Below, piece by piece: positions 25,055 through 33,934 of a DNA stretch of 33,934 nt. The stretch's first letter is position 1. Each line of letters begins with the position of its first letter. Origin of the DNA: Rhodothermus sp. (GTDB lineage: Bacteria; Bacteroidota; Rhodothermia; Rhodothermales; Rhodothermaceae). The stretch is taken from positions 1 through 33,934 of the forward strand of contig WFPM01000096.1 of assembly GCA_015487635.1 (NCBI GenBank), written 5' to 3'. Under the pieces are notes generated by a model. The model ran no database searches, was not told the origin of the DNA, and saw nothing but the letters and a program-made list of their open reading frames with translations. Position numbers and translations under genes: made by a program.

Positions 25055-26619
25055 TCCCATTCGATCGTAGCCGGTGGCTTCGAGCTGATGTCGTAAACGG
25101 CCCGGTTGATGCCCCGCACCTCGTTGACGATGCGGTTGGACACGTGCGCCAGGAATTCGTGCGGCAGGCGGGCCCAATCGGCCGTCATCCCGTCGACGCT
25201 GGTCACGGCCCGCAGCGCGCACACGTACTCATAGGTGCGCTCGTCGCCCATCACGCCAACCGTCTGCACGGGCAGCAGCACGGCAAAGGCCTGCCACACC
25301 TGATCGTACAGCCCATACCGCTGCAGTTCTTCGATGAAAATCGCATCGGCCTCACGCAGCAGGTCCAGCCGCTCCTTCGTCACCGGACCGATCACCCGGA
25401 CGGCCAGGCCCGGTCCGGGGAACGGATGCCGATGCAGGATCACCTCGGGCACCTGCAGTAAACGACCGATGGCCCGCACTTCGTCTTTGAACAGCTCCCG
25501 AAACGGCTCAATGATCTCAAAGTTGAGTTTTTCGGGCAGGCCGCCCACGTTGTGGTGCGTTTTGATCGTGGCCGAAGGCCCCCGGAACGACACGCTTTCG
25601 ATCACATCGGGGTAGAGCGTGCCCTGAGCCAGAAAGCGCGGGCGGCGTCCCAGCTCGCGCGTCAGCTCTTCCGTGGCCTGCTCGAAGACCTCGATGAACG
25701 TGGCGCCGATGATCTTGCGCTTCTGCTCGGGATCGACCACGCCTTCCAGGCGCGAGAGAAACAGCGCCCCGGCATCGACGGCCTTCAGCCGGAGGTGGAA
25801 GTGATCCCGGAACGTGGTCACCACCTGCTCGGCCTCGCCCTTGCGGAGCAGGCCGTTGTCCACAAAAATGCAGGTGAGCCGGTCGCCCAGCGCCCGGTGC
25901 AGTAGCACGGCCGCCACGGACGAATCGACCCCGCCCGACAGGCCCAGAATCACATGCTCGTCGCCCACCCGCTCGCGCACTTCGGCGATCTTTTCCTCAA
26001 TGAACGAAGCCGGCGTCCAGTCGCCCCGGCAGCCGCAGATCCGCAGCGCGAAGTTCTGCAGGATCTGGCGGCCGTAGTCGGTATGCACTACTTCGGGGTG
26101 AAACTGCACCCCGTAGAGCGGGCGATCGACGGCCCGCACGGCCGCGATCGGCGCGTTTTCGGTGTGGGCGATGACCTCGAAGCCCTCGGGCAGGCGCGTC
26201 AGGTGGTCGCCGTGGCTCATCCAGACCGTGGTCCCCGAAGGCACCCCGGCAAACAGATCCGAGTCGTCGTCGATCTGCAGGTGGGCCCGCCCGAACTCGC
26301 GCCGATCGGCCCGCTCGACGGCCCCGCCCAGCGTATGCGCCATTGCCTGCAGGCCGTAGCAGATGCCCAGCACGGGCAGCGGCGAGCCGTCTTCGCGCCG
26401 CAACTCCAGCATCTCGCGGGGCAGCTGCGGCGCGCCTGGATCGTAGACCGAGCAGGGGCCGCCCGAAAGGATCAAACCCTTCGGACGCAGCGCCGCTACT
26501 TCGTCCGGCGTAAGCGTGCAGGGATAGATCTCCGAATAGACGCCTACCTCCCGCACGCGCCGGGCGATCAGTTGCGTGTACTGAGAACCGTAGTCGAGAA
26601 TGATGATCTTTTCGTGCAT
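25051..26619 (-). CDS. guaA: GMP synthase (glutamine-hydrolysing)
   Basis: A 522-residue cytoplasmic enzyme converting XMP to GMP with glutamine and ATP. The N-terminal class I glutamine amidotransferase has the nucleophile Cys87 in GICYGLQ (85-91) and the His174/Glu176 pair in QFHPEV. The ATP-pyrophosphatase domain has the P-loop LSGGVDSS (227-234). The C-terminal dimerisation domain ends in the conserved PPATIEWE. Length is standard. An AGGAAGGG tract lies about 13 nt upstream of the start. It is 22 nt after gcvH and overlaps the LpoA-like gene by 4 nt, so it belongs to the long operon. All key residues are intact. Confidence 0.97.
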   Translation of the reverse strand: MHEKIIILDYGSQYTQLIARRVREVGVYSEIYPCTLTPDEVAALRPKGLILSGGPCSVYDPGAPQLPREMLELRREDGSPLPVLGICYGLQAMAHTLGGAVERADRREFGRAHLQIDDDSDLFAGVPSGTTVWMSHGDHLTRLPEGFEVIAHTENAPIAAVRAVDRPLYGVQFHPEVVHTDYGRQILQNFALRICGCRGDWTPASFIEEKIAEVRERVGDEHVILGLSGGVDSSVAAVLLHRALGDRLTCIFVDNGLLRKGEAEQVVTTFRDHFHLRLKAVDAGALFLSRLEGVVDPEQKRKIIGATFIEVFEQATEELTRELGRRPRFLAQGTLYPDVIESVSFRGPSATIKTHHNVGGLPEKLNFEIIEPFRELFKDEVRAIGRLLQVPEVILHRHPFPGPGLAVRVIGPVTKERLDLLREADAIFIEELQRYGLYDQVWQAFAVLLPVQTVGVMGDERTYEYVCALRAVTSVDGMTADWARLPHEFLAHVSNRIVNEVRGINRAVYDISSKPPATIEWE

Positions 26620-26641
26620 CGCCGATCGCTTCCCTTCCTGC

Positions 26642-27025
26642 TTACCCCACCATGGCCGCGTACTCTTCGGCCGTCAGCAGCGTCTCCACCTCCGAAGGAT
26701 CCTTCACCGCGATGCGGATCATCCAGCCGTCGCCATAAGGCGACTGGTTGACCAGTTCCGGATGATCCTGGAGCGCCTCGTTAACGGCGATGATGGTGCC
26801 CGAAACCGGCATGAACAGCTCGGAGACGGTCTTGACTGCCTCGACCGTCCCGAATACCTCATCCTTGGTCAGTTCGGTCCCGACGGGCTGCAGCTCGACG
26901 TAAACAATGTCGCCCAGCTCCCGCTGGGCGAAGTCCGTGATGCCGACCGTGGCTTCTTTACCGTCGGCTTCCAGCCGCAGCCACTCGTGCTCTTTCGTGT
27001 AACGTAATTCGCTGGGGAATTCCAT
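26642..27025 (-). CDS. gcvH: Glycine cleavage system H protein
   Basis: A 127-residue lipoyl carrier that shuttles the aminomethyl group between the P, T and L proteins of glycine cleavage. The lipoylated lysine is Lys65 in [12 protein letters not shown], and the N-terminal [11 protein letters not shown] and middle [19 protein letters not shown]-type blocks (here ending ELQP) are diagnostic. It is an ordinary length and intact. The other glycine-cleavage genes are not in the window; gcvH is instead inserted between accC and guaA with gaps of 24 and 22 nt. A general lipoyl-carrier role is possible as well. Confidence 0.96.
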   Translation of the reverse strand: MEFPSELRYTKEHEWLRLEADGKEATVGITDFAQRELGDIVYVELQPVGTELTKDEVFGTVEAVKTVSELFMPVSGTIIAVNEALQDHPELVNQSPYGDGWMIRIAVKDPSEVETLLTAEEYAAMVG

Positions 27026-27049
27026 GGCGTCGCTCGGGTTTCTGGTTCG

Positions 27050-28405
27050 TCAGGATGCCGGTTCAGGTTCCAGGCGAAACGACTCCAGAAAGCGCGTATC
27101 GAACCGCCCTTCCTGAAAGTCCGAGTGTTTTAGCAATTGCTGATGGAAAGGAATGGTTGTGCGCACCCCTTCGATGACAAATTCGTCAAGCGCCCGCAGC
27201 ATGCGGCGGATGGCCTGCTGGCGCGTGGGCGCCCGCACGATCAGTTTGGCGATCATCGAATCGTAGTGCGGCGGGATCACGTAGCCCGCGTACACGTGCG
27301 TGTCGAGCCGTACGCCCGGTCCGCCCGGCGGATGAAACACGGTGATCTTGCCCGGCGAGGGGCTGAAGTTTTTGAACGGATCCTCCGCGTTGATACGGCA
27401 CTCGATCGCGTGCCCCTCGATCCGGACGGCCTCCTGAGGCGGCAGCGGCTCGCCCATCGCGATGCGCAACTGCTGTTCGATCAGGTCGAAGCCCGTCACC
27501 TCTTCGGTCACGGGATGCTCCACCTGAATGCGCGTGTTCATCTCCATGAAGTAGAAGTTGCGGTCCGCATCGACCAGAAATTCAATCGTGCCGGCCCCTT
27601 CGTAGTTGACGGCCTGGGCACCGCGCACGGCCGCCTCGCCCATACGGCGCCGCAGGTCTTCATCCACGATGGGCGAAGGCGCTTCTTCCAGCAGTTTCTG
27701 ATGGCGCCGCTGGATGGAGCATTCGCGTTCGCCCAGATGGATGACGTTCCCCTTGCCGTCGCCCAGCACCTGAATTTCCACATGGCGGGGCTGGACGATG
27801 AACTTCTCCAGATAGACGTCGGGTCGCCCGAAAGCTGCCTCGGCCTCGCGGCGTGCCGCATTGAACTGGCGTTCGAAGTCTTCCTCACGCTGCACCACAC
27901 GCATGCCGCGCCCGCCGCCTCCGGCCGCCGCTTTGATCATGACGGGATAGCCGATTTCGGCTGCCACGCGCAACCCTTCCTTCACGTTCTCGATCACCCC
28001 GTCGGAGCCGGGTACCACGGGCACGCCGGCCTTCCGCATCGTCTCTTTGGCCAGGCTTTTGTCGCCCATGAGCCGGATGGCCTCGGGCGAGGGACCGATG
28101 AACTTCAGCCCGTTGTCGGCACAGATGGCGCTGAAGTCGGCGTTTTCCGACAGGAAGCCGTAGCCCGGATGGATGGCGTCGGCGCCGGTCACCTCGGCGG
28201 CCGCGATGATGCGGTCGATGCGCAGGTAGCTTTCGGAGGAAGGCGGCGGTCCGATGCAGACCGCCTCGTCGGCAAAGCGCACGGGGAGCGAGTCGCGGTC
28301 GGCCGTCGAGTAGACCACGACAGTCTTGATGCCCAGTTCGCGGCAGGTGCGGATCACCCGCAGCGCGATCTCTCCCCGGTTGGCAATCAGAACCTTGCGA
28401 ATCAC
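27050..28405 (-). CDS. accC: Acetyl-CoA carboxylase, biotin carboxylase subunit
   Basis: I take the GTG at 28405 as the start, giving 451 residues beginning with the canonical [16 protein letters not shown]. The frame extends to an ATG at 28471, but that addition is a low-complexity Ser/Pro stretch overlapping accB. The enzyme carboxylates the biotin on AccB with ATP and bicarbonate, the first step of fatty-acid synthesis. Visible signatures are [13 protein letters not shown] (79-91), the ATP-grasp loop GGGGRGMR (162-169) and [15 protein letters not shown] (287-301), with metal-binding Glu and catalytic Arg. The start lies 7 nt after the accB stop, so translation is probably coupled. Confidence 0.95.
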   Translation of the reverse strand: MIRKVLIANRGEIALRVIRTCRELGIKTVVVYSTADRDSLPVRFADEAVCIGPPPSSESYLRIDRIIAAAEVTGADAIHPGYGFLSENADFSAICADNGLKFIGPSPEAIRLMGDKSLAKETMRKAGVPVVPGSDGVIENVKEGLRVAAEIGYPVMIKAAAGGGGRGMRVVQREEDFERQFNAARREAEAAFGRPDVYLEKFIVQPRHVEIQVLGDGKGNVIHLGERECSIQRRHQKLLEEAPSPIVDEDLRRRMGEAAVRGAQAVNYEGAGTIEFLVDADRNFYFMEMNTRIQVEHPVTEEVTGFDLIEQQLRIAMGEPLPPQEAVRIEGHAIECRINAEDPFKNFSPSPGKITVFHPPGGPGVRLDTHVYAGYVIPPHYDSMIAKLIVRAPTRQQAIRRMLRALDEFVIEGVRTTIPFHQQLLKHSDFQEGRFDTRFLESFRLEPEPAS

Positions 28406-28412
28406 GGCTGGC

Positions 28413-28982
28413 TCAGTCGAGGGCGATGACGAAGAGGGGCTGGTCGTACTCCACCGGCTGGGCGTTTTCAACCAGGATTTCTTTGACCACGCCGGCCACC
28501 TCGCTTTCGATCTCGTTCATGAGCTTCATCGCCTCGATGATGCAGAGCACGTCGCCGGGTTTGACGCGGTCGCCCACCTCGACGAACGGGTCGGCATCGG
28601 GAGCCGGCGCGCGGTAGAAGGTGCCCACGATCGGCGCCCGCACGATGTAGGTTTTCTCCTTCTCCTTGACGGCCGCTGGAGCCCCATCGGCGCTCTGGTC
28701 GGTCTGGGCCGCAGGAGTTTCAGCCGCCGGGCCCGGGTTGGATCCTGCTCCGACCGGAGCGGCCGTCGGCTGAGCGGCCGGCACAGGCGCCGGAGCCGGC
28801 GTCGGCATCATCTGGGGCATGCCGTAGGGCATCGCGTAGGCCGGCACGGGCGCCGACTGCATCACGATCGTGGGCGCATTTTTACGGATGACCAGCTTGA
28901 AATCCTCTTCCTCGATCTCTACCTCCGCCACGCCGCTTTCGGCGACGATCTTCAGCAGTTCGCGGATGCGTTCCAGGTCCAT
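28413..28982 (-). CDS. accB: Acetyl-CoA carboxylase, biotin carboxyl carrier protein
   Basis: A 189-residue carrier protein. Residues 1-36 form the N-terminal helical region ([20 protein letters not shown]). Residues about 37-108 are a flexible Ala/Pro-rich linker, longer than in many homologues. Residues about 110-189 are the biotinyl domain, with the biotinylated Lys153 in the motif [10 protein letters not shown] (150-159). It carries CO2 between the AccC and AccAD active sites. It lies 27 nt downstream of efp and 7 nt upstream of the accC start; the efp-accB-accC order is widespread in bacteria. Confidence 0.96.
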   Translation of the reverse strand: MDLERIRELLKIVAESGVAEVEIEEEDFKLVIRKNAPTIVMQSAPVPAYAMPYGMPQMMPTPAPAPVPAAQPTAAPVGAGSNPGPAAETPAAQTDQSADGAPAAVKEKEKTYIVRAPIVGTFYRAPAPDADPFVEVGDRVKPGDVLCIIEAMKLMNEIESEVAGVVKEILVENAQPVEYDQPLFVIALD

Positions 28983-29009
28983 GGTAGGGCTGGGATGGTT
29001 GGGTGAGGA

Positions 29010-29588
29010 TCAGCCGGCCTCGGCCGTGGCCACGCGCGTGATGTATTCACCTGTCTCGGTATTCACGCGCACTACATCGCCTTCATTGATGAAGAGCGGC
29101 ACCTGAATGACCGCCCCGCTTTCCAGCTTGGCCGGCTTCGAGCCACCCGTGGCCGTGTCGCCCCGCACACCGGGCTCGGTCTCGACCACGCGCAGCTCCA
29201 CATGTTTGGGAATCTCGACGGTGACGGGTGTCTCTGTCTCGGCGTGCATGAGCACGTCGGCCTCACCGCCTTCCTTCAGGAACTCCCGCCGGGGCACCAG
29301 ATCGGGCGGAATCGTAATCTGCTCGTAGGTCTCCAGGTTCATGAAATGCAACCCCAGCTCGTCCTCATACAGGAACTGGTGCGGCCGGCGCTCGATGCGT
29401 GCCGTCTCGACGCGCTCGCCCGCCCGGAAGGTATTGTCCACCACCTGGCCGGTGCGTACGTTTTTCAGCTTCGTGCGTACGAACGCCCCGCCCTTCCCGG
29501 GCTTCACGTGAAGGAATTCAACGATCTGCCAGAGATCGCCTTTCCAGACGATCACCAGACCATTTCTGAAGTCACTCGTGTCCGCCAT
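29010..29588 (-). CDS. efp: Translation elongation factor P
   Basis: A 192-residue three-domain, tRNA-shaped factor that rescues ribosomes stalled at consecutive prolines. The tip of domain I carries Lys32 in PGKGGAF (30-36), the position modified in lysine-type EF-P. Domains II and III follow, with the family block FINEGDVVRVNTETGEYITR near the C-terminus. No modification enzyme is encoded in the window, so the modification state is unknown. It is the first gene of the efp-accB-accC-gcvH-guaA-LpoA-like-bamD-nadD run, preceded by a sigma70-like promoter. Length is close to the usual 185-190 residues. Confidence 0.96.
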   Translation of the reverse strand: MADTSDFRNGLVIVWKGDLWQIVEFLHVKPGKGGAFVRTKLKNVRTGQVVDNTFRAGERVETARIERRPHQFLYEDELGLHFMNLETYEQITIPPDLVPRREFLKEGGEADVLMHAETETPVTVEIPKHVELRVVETEPGVRGDTATGGSKPAKLESGAVIQVPLFINEGDVVRVNTETGEYITRVATAEAG

Positions 29589-29635
29589 CGGTGCAACGGG
29601 TTTCGTTTGCTTTAAAATACGCCACCTAGCAGATC

Positions 29636-29665
29636 AATATAGGCCGCCCGCCGCTCCGGTGTCAA
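29636..29665 (-). promoter_or_regulatory. Sigma70-like promoter of the efp-to-nadD operon
   Basis: On the minus strand TTGACA (29665-29660) and TATATT (29641-29636) are separated by 18 nt. A start site near 29629 would leave a leader of about 41 nt before efp. The -10 region also reads TATATTGA, close to the Bacteroidota-type TAnnTTTG. This is the best promoter match in the window. Confidence 0.55.
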
Positions 29666-29770
29666 CGAAGCCGCCTCATCGGCACGACGGGCGCCGAGCA
29701 AACCTCGAAGAAGGGATTTCGTCTCCCGAATCACGGAGATTTCACGCAGAAAAGCCGGCGTTCCAGCCCA

Positions 29771-30571
29771 TTAACGGTACGGTTTTTCGTGACGCAACAC
29801 GGCCATCAAGTCTTTGACGCCCACCGGTCCGTGTCGGTACAGGAAGGGTTCGCCGTAGGTGGCGCCGATCATGTAGCCGTAGCTCCGGGCGCGCGCTTCG
29901 ATCCACCGGAAAAACTCGGGATTGGAAACGAACGTCTCCGGCTCGTCCTCGGCCGGCTCGTATTCGGGATTGTAGAACTGAGAGCGGAAGGCGAGCAGGG
30001 CTTCAATGCGTTGCTCCCAGACCTCGGTAACATCCACCACGAAGGTGGGCTCGAAGGGTACGGCCTGCATGTAGTGGAGCACGTGGTGCGGGCGCCAAGG
30101 CTCCTGAGGGGTGCCGTCGGGTTCGAAGGTTTCGATGCGACGCAACCCGGCCATGAACAGCGCCGAAGCGGCCAGCCGAGCGGCCGCCCCGTGATCGGGA
30201 TGGCGGCACTCCGGTGCGTTGATCAGCACGATGTGGGGGCGGTAGCGCCGGACGGCCTGCACGACGGCCAACCGCTGTTCCCAGGAGTCTTCCAGACGTC
30301 CGTCGGGCAGGCCCAGGTTTTCGCGCACAGCCAGCCCAATGATGCGGCCGGCCTCGGTGGCTTCCTCCAGGCGGCCCTCCGGCGTGCCGCGCGAGCCCAG
30401 CTCGCCCCGCGTGAAGTCCACAATGCCCACCCGGTAGCCCTGGCGGGCGAGCAGGCACACGGTTCCGCCCGCACACAATTCCACGTCGTCGGGATGCGCC
30501 GCCAGCGCCAGCACATCGAGCGGACGGCCGGGCTCGACGTCTTCGATGAGCACCACACGCCGATCTTCCAT
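29771..30571 (-). CDS. bshB1: Bacillithiol biosynthesis deacetylase BshB1 (LmbE/PIG-L family)
   Basis: A 266-residue zinc-dependent N-acetylglucosaminyl deacetylase. It removes the acetyl group from GlcNAc-malate on the way to bacillithiol, the low-molecular-weight thiol of Bacillota, Deinococcota and Bacteroidota. The metal site is visible as His26 and Asp29 in AHPDDVE (25-31) and His127 in HPDHGAA (124-130). The family block VDFTRGELGSRGT (51-63) is characteristic of BshB1. It lies 14 nt after leuS and is therefore co-transcribed with it. BshA and BshC are not in the window, so the pathway has to be completed elsewhere. Confidence 0.93.
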   Translation of the reverse strand: MEDRRVVLIEDVEPGRPLDVLALAAHPDDVELCAGGTVCLLARQGYRVGIVDFTRGELGSRGTPEGRLEEATEAGRIIGLAVRENLGLPDGRLEDSWEQRLAVVQAVRRYRPHIVLINAPECRHPDHGAAARLAASALFMAGLRRIETFEPDGTPQEPWRPHHVLHYMQAVPFEPTFVVDVTEVWEQRIEALLAFRSQFYNPEYEPAEDEPETFVSNPEFFRWIEARARSYGYMIGATYGEPFLYRHGPVGVKDLMAVLRHEKPYR

Positions 30572-30585
30572 AAATGCGCCGCCGG

Positions 30586-33306
<2,721 letters not shown>

Positions 33307-33380
33307 GGTCCGTGCTCGCTTGCACCATTTTTTTCAAAAGCAGGGGCAATATACGCCGCGAATCCGGAGATTGTTTGTCC

Positions 33381-33415
33381 GAAAAAACGACAGAAGGCCC
33401 CGGCAAGGGGCCTTC
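33381..33415 (-). terminator. Terminator after the outer-membrane barrel gene
   Basis: A perfect 9-bp stem GAAGGCCCC/GGGGCCTTC (33393-33401 and 33407-33415) with a 5-nt loop. On the minus strand it is followed five bases later by six T residues (33387-33382). It lies 26 nt beyond the barrel gene stop and 75 nt before the leuS start, separating the two transcripts. Confidence 0.8.
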
Positions 33416-33440
33416 CACTAACAGGCCGACAGGCATTCAA

Positions 33441-33934
33441 TCAGCGAAAGACCACACCCAGCGAGAGCAAAAAGCTACGATTCTTTACATCGTCCGCCTT
33501 CGGCCCGGTGTGGTCAATTTTTGTAAAGCCCAGATAGTAACGTCCCGAAAGAAACACTTCCTGCATCAACCCACGTTGTACGGGCAATCCCAGTTCTACG
33601 CCGCCTACGCCACCTATATCGAACGCTTGAAAGAACATGTCCGCATCTTCGCCCTTCACCCGGGTATTGGTCCGGACCGAGAACTGGGGCCCCAGCAGCA
33701 GGCGTACATGGCCGGCACCGGGCGCCACATGCACCAGCAACGGCAGGCTTGTATAGGAGATACGCACACTGGCGCCATCGGGGGCAAAAGGCGCACCGAC
33801 CAGCCGCTTACCGCCTTTCATTTCATACCAGAGCTCGGGCCGAAGGGCCAACCAGGGGGTCAGGGGGTAACGTAAGAACACGCCGGCCGCAAAGCCTGGT
33901 CGGTAGGCGGCACTGCCCAGATCGTTACCGGAAA
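33441..33934 (-). CDS. C-terminal part of a PorT-like outer-membrane beta-barrel protein
   Basis: The frame is open to the window edge, so the start is missing; 164 residues are seen. A GTG at 33881 is internal. The sequence is a chain of amphipathic beta strands with the pattern YRPGFAAGVFLRYPLTPW, LRPELWYEMKGGK, SYTSLPLLVHVAP, HVRLLLGPQFSVRTN and VFLSGRYYLGFTKID. This pattern of strands, with the block 'SYTSLPLL' and 'GPQFS', is typical of the PorT/OMP_b-brl_2 family of small eight-stranded barrels in Bacteroidota. Such proteins are outer-membrane proteins of mostly unknown function. It has its own terminator downstream. Confidence 0.8.
   Translation of the reverse strand, partial: SGNDLGSAAYRPGFAAGVFLRYPLTPWLALRPELWYEMKGGKRLVGAPFAPDGASVRISYTSLPLLVHVAPGAGHVRLLLGPQFSVRTNTRVKGEDADMFFQAFDIGGVGGVELGLPVQRGLMQEVFLSGRYYLGFTKIDHTGPKADDVKNRSFLLSLGVVFR

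Noticed and set aside
23624-25222. Longer form of the LpoA-like protein starting at 25222
   Set aside because: The first 54-56 residues are Arg-rich noise overlapping guaA. A start at 25054 gives an immediate signal peptide and an ATGA junction.
27137-28429. 430-codon plus-strand ORF opposite accC
   Set aside because: AccC is intact on the minus strand; the antisense product is His/Gly-rich without a domain.
28405-28471. N-terminal extension of AccC from the ATG at 28471
   Set aside because: The extension is Ser/Thr/Pro low complexity inside accB. The GTG at 28405 yields the canonical biotin-carboxylase N-terminus.
33348-33377. TATATT box upstream of leuS
   Set aside because: No acceptable -35 element lies at 16-18 nt upstream, so I do not call a promoter.

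Overview
The window looks like chromosome from a high-GC, thermophile-type member of the Rhodothermota/Bacteroidota, most likely Rhodothermus or a close relative. This is an inference from the GC-rich coding sequence, a PorT-like outer-membrane barrel, a BshB1 bacillithiol deacetylase, a DUF2911 protein, diderm envelope genes (BamA/TamA-type, TamB, BamD, MlaE) and weak Shine-Dalgarno sites at many genes. No rRNA, tRNA, CRISPR array, insertion sequence or prophage is visible.

Layout. 1-2342 (+): tail of an unrecognised gene, a secreted DUF2911 protein and a phosphohexomutase closed by a strong terminator. 2399-13376 (-): a free-methionine-R-sulfoxide reductase, then an envelope-biogenesis cluster read as clpX > yihY-like > Omp85 (BamA/TamA-like) > tamB > mlaE, with coupled or overlapping junctions from yihY to mlaE. 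13551-14504 (+): a NOL1/NOP2/Sun rRNA m5C methyltransferase. 14501-15799 (-): a sensorless MCP-like protein whose upstream region is an AT-rich, motif-dense stretch of about 400 bp. 16299-18285 (-): a three-gene cassette of monohaem cytochrome c, outer-membrane porin and monohaem cytochrome c lipoprotein. 18550-21600 (-): a TPR protein, a cytoplasmic GH32 fructosidase and a decayed lutA joined to the tail of a vapC toxin gene. 21771-21980: a small ORF with a palindrome upstream. 22119-29588 (-): a long run read as efp > accB > accC > gcvH > guaA > LpoA-like protein > bamD > nadD, with a good sigma70-like promoter in front. 29771-33306 (-): leuS > bshB1. 33441-33934 (-): C-terminal part of an outer-membrane barrel protein with its own terminator.

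Functionally most of the window is conserved housekeeping: outer-membrane assembly and lipid transport (Omp85, TamB, MlaE, BamD), fatty-acid precursor supply (AccBC), translation (EF-P, LeuRS, rRNA methylation), purine, NAD and one-carbon metabolism, proteolysis (ClpX) and redox defence (fRMsr, bacillithiol). The unusual part is about 15.8-19.1 kb. There a cytochrome-porin-cytochrome cassette lies between two AT-rich segments, next to a rearranged lutA/vapC scar and an MCP-like protein carrying a CheZ-like DxxxQ motif. This is the best place to look for an undescribed system, probably an envelope electron-transfer module in a recombination-prone locus.
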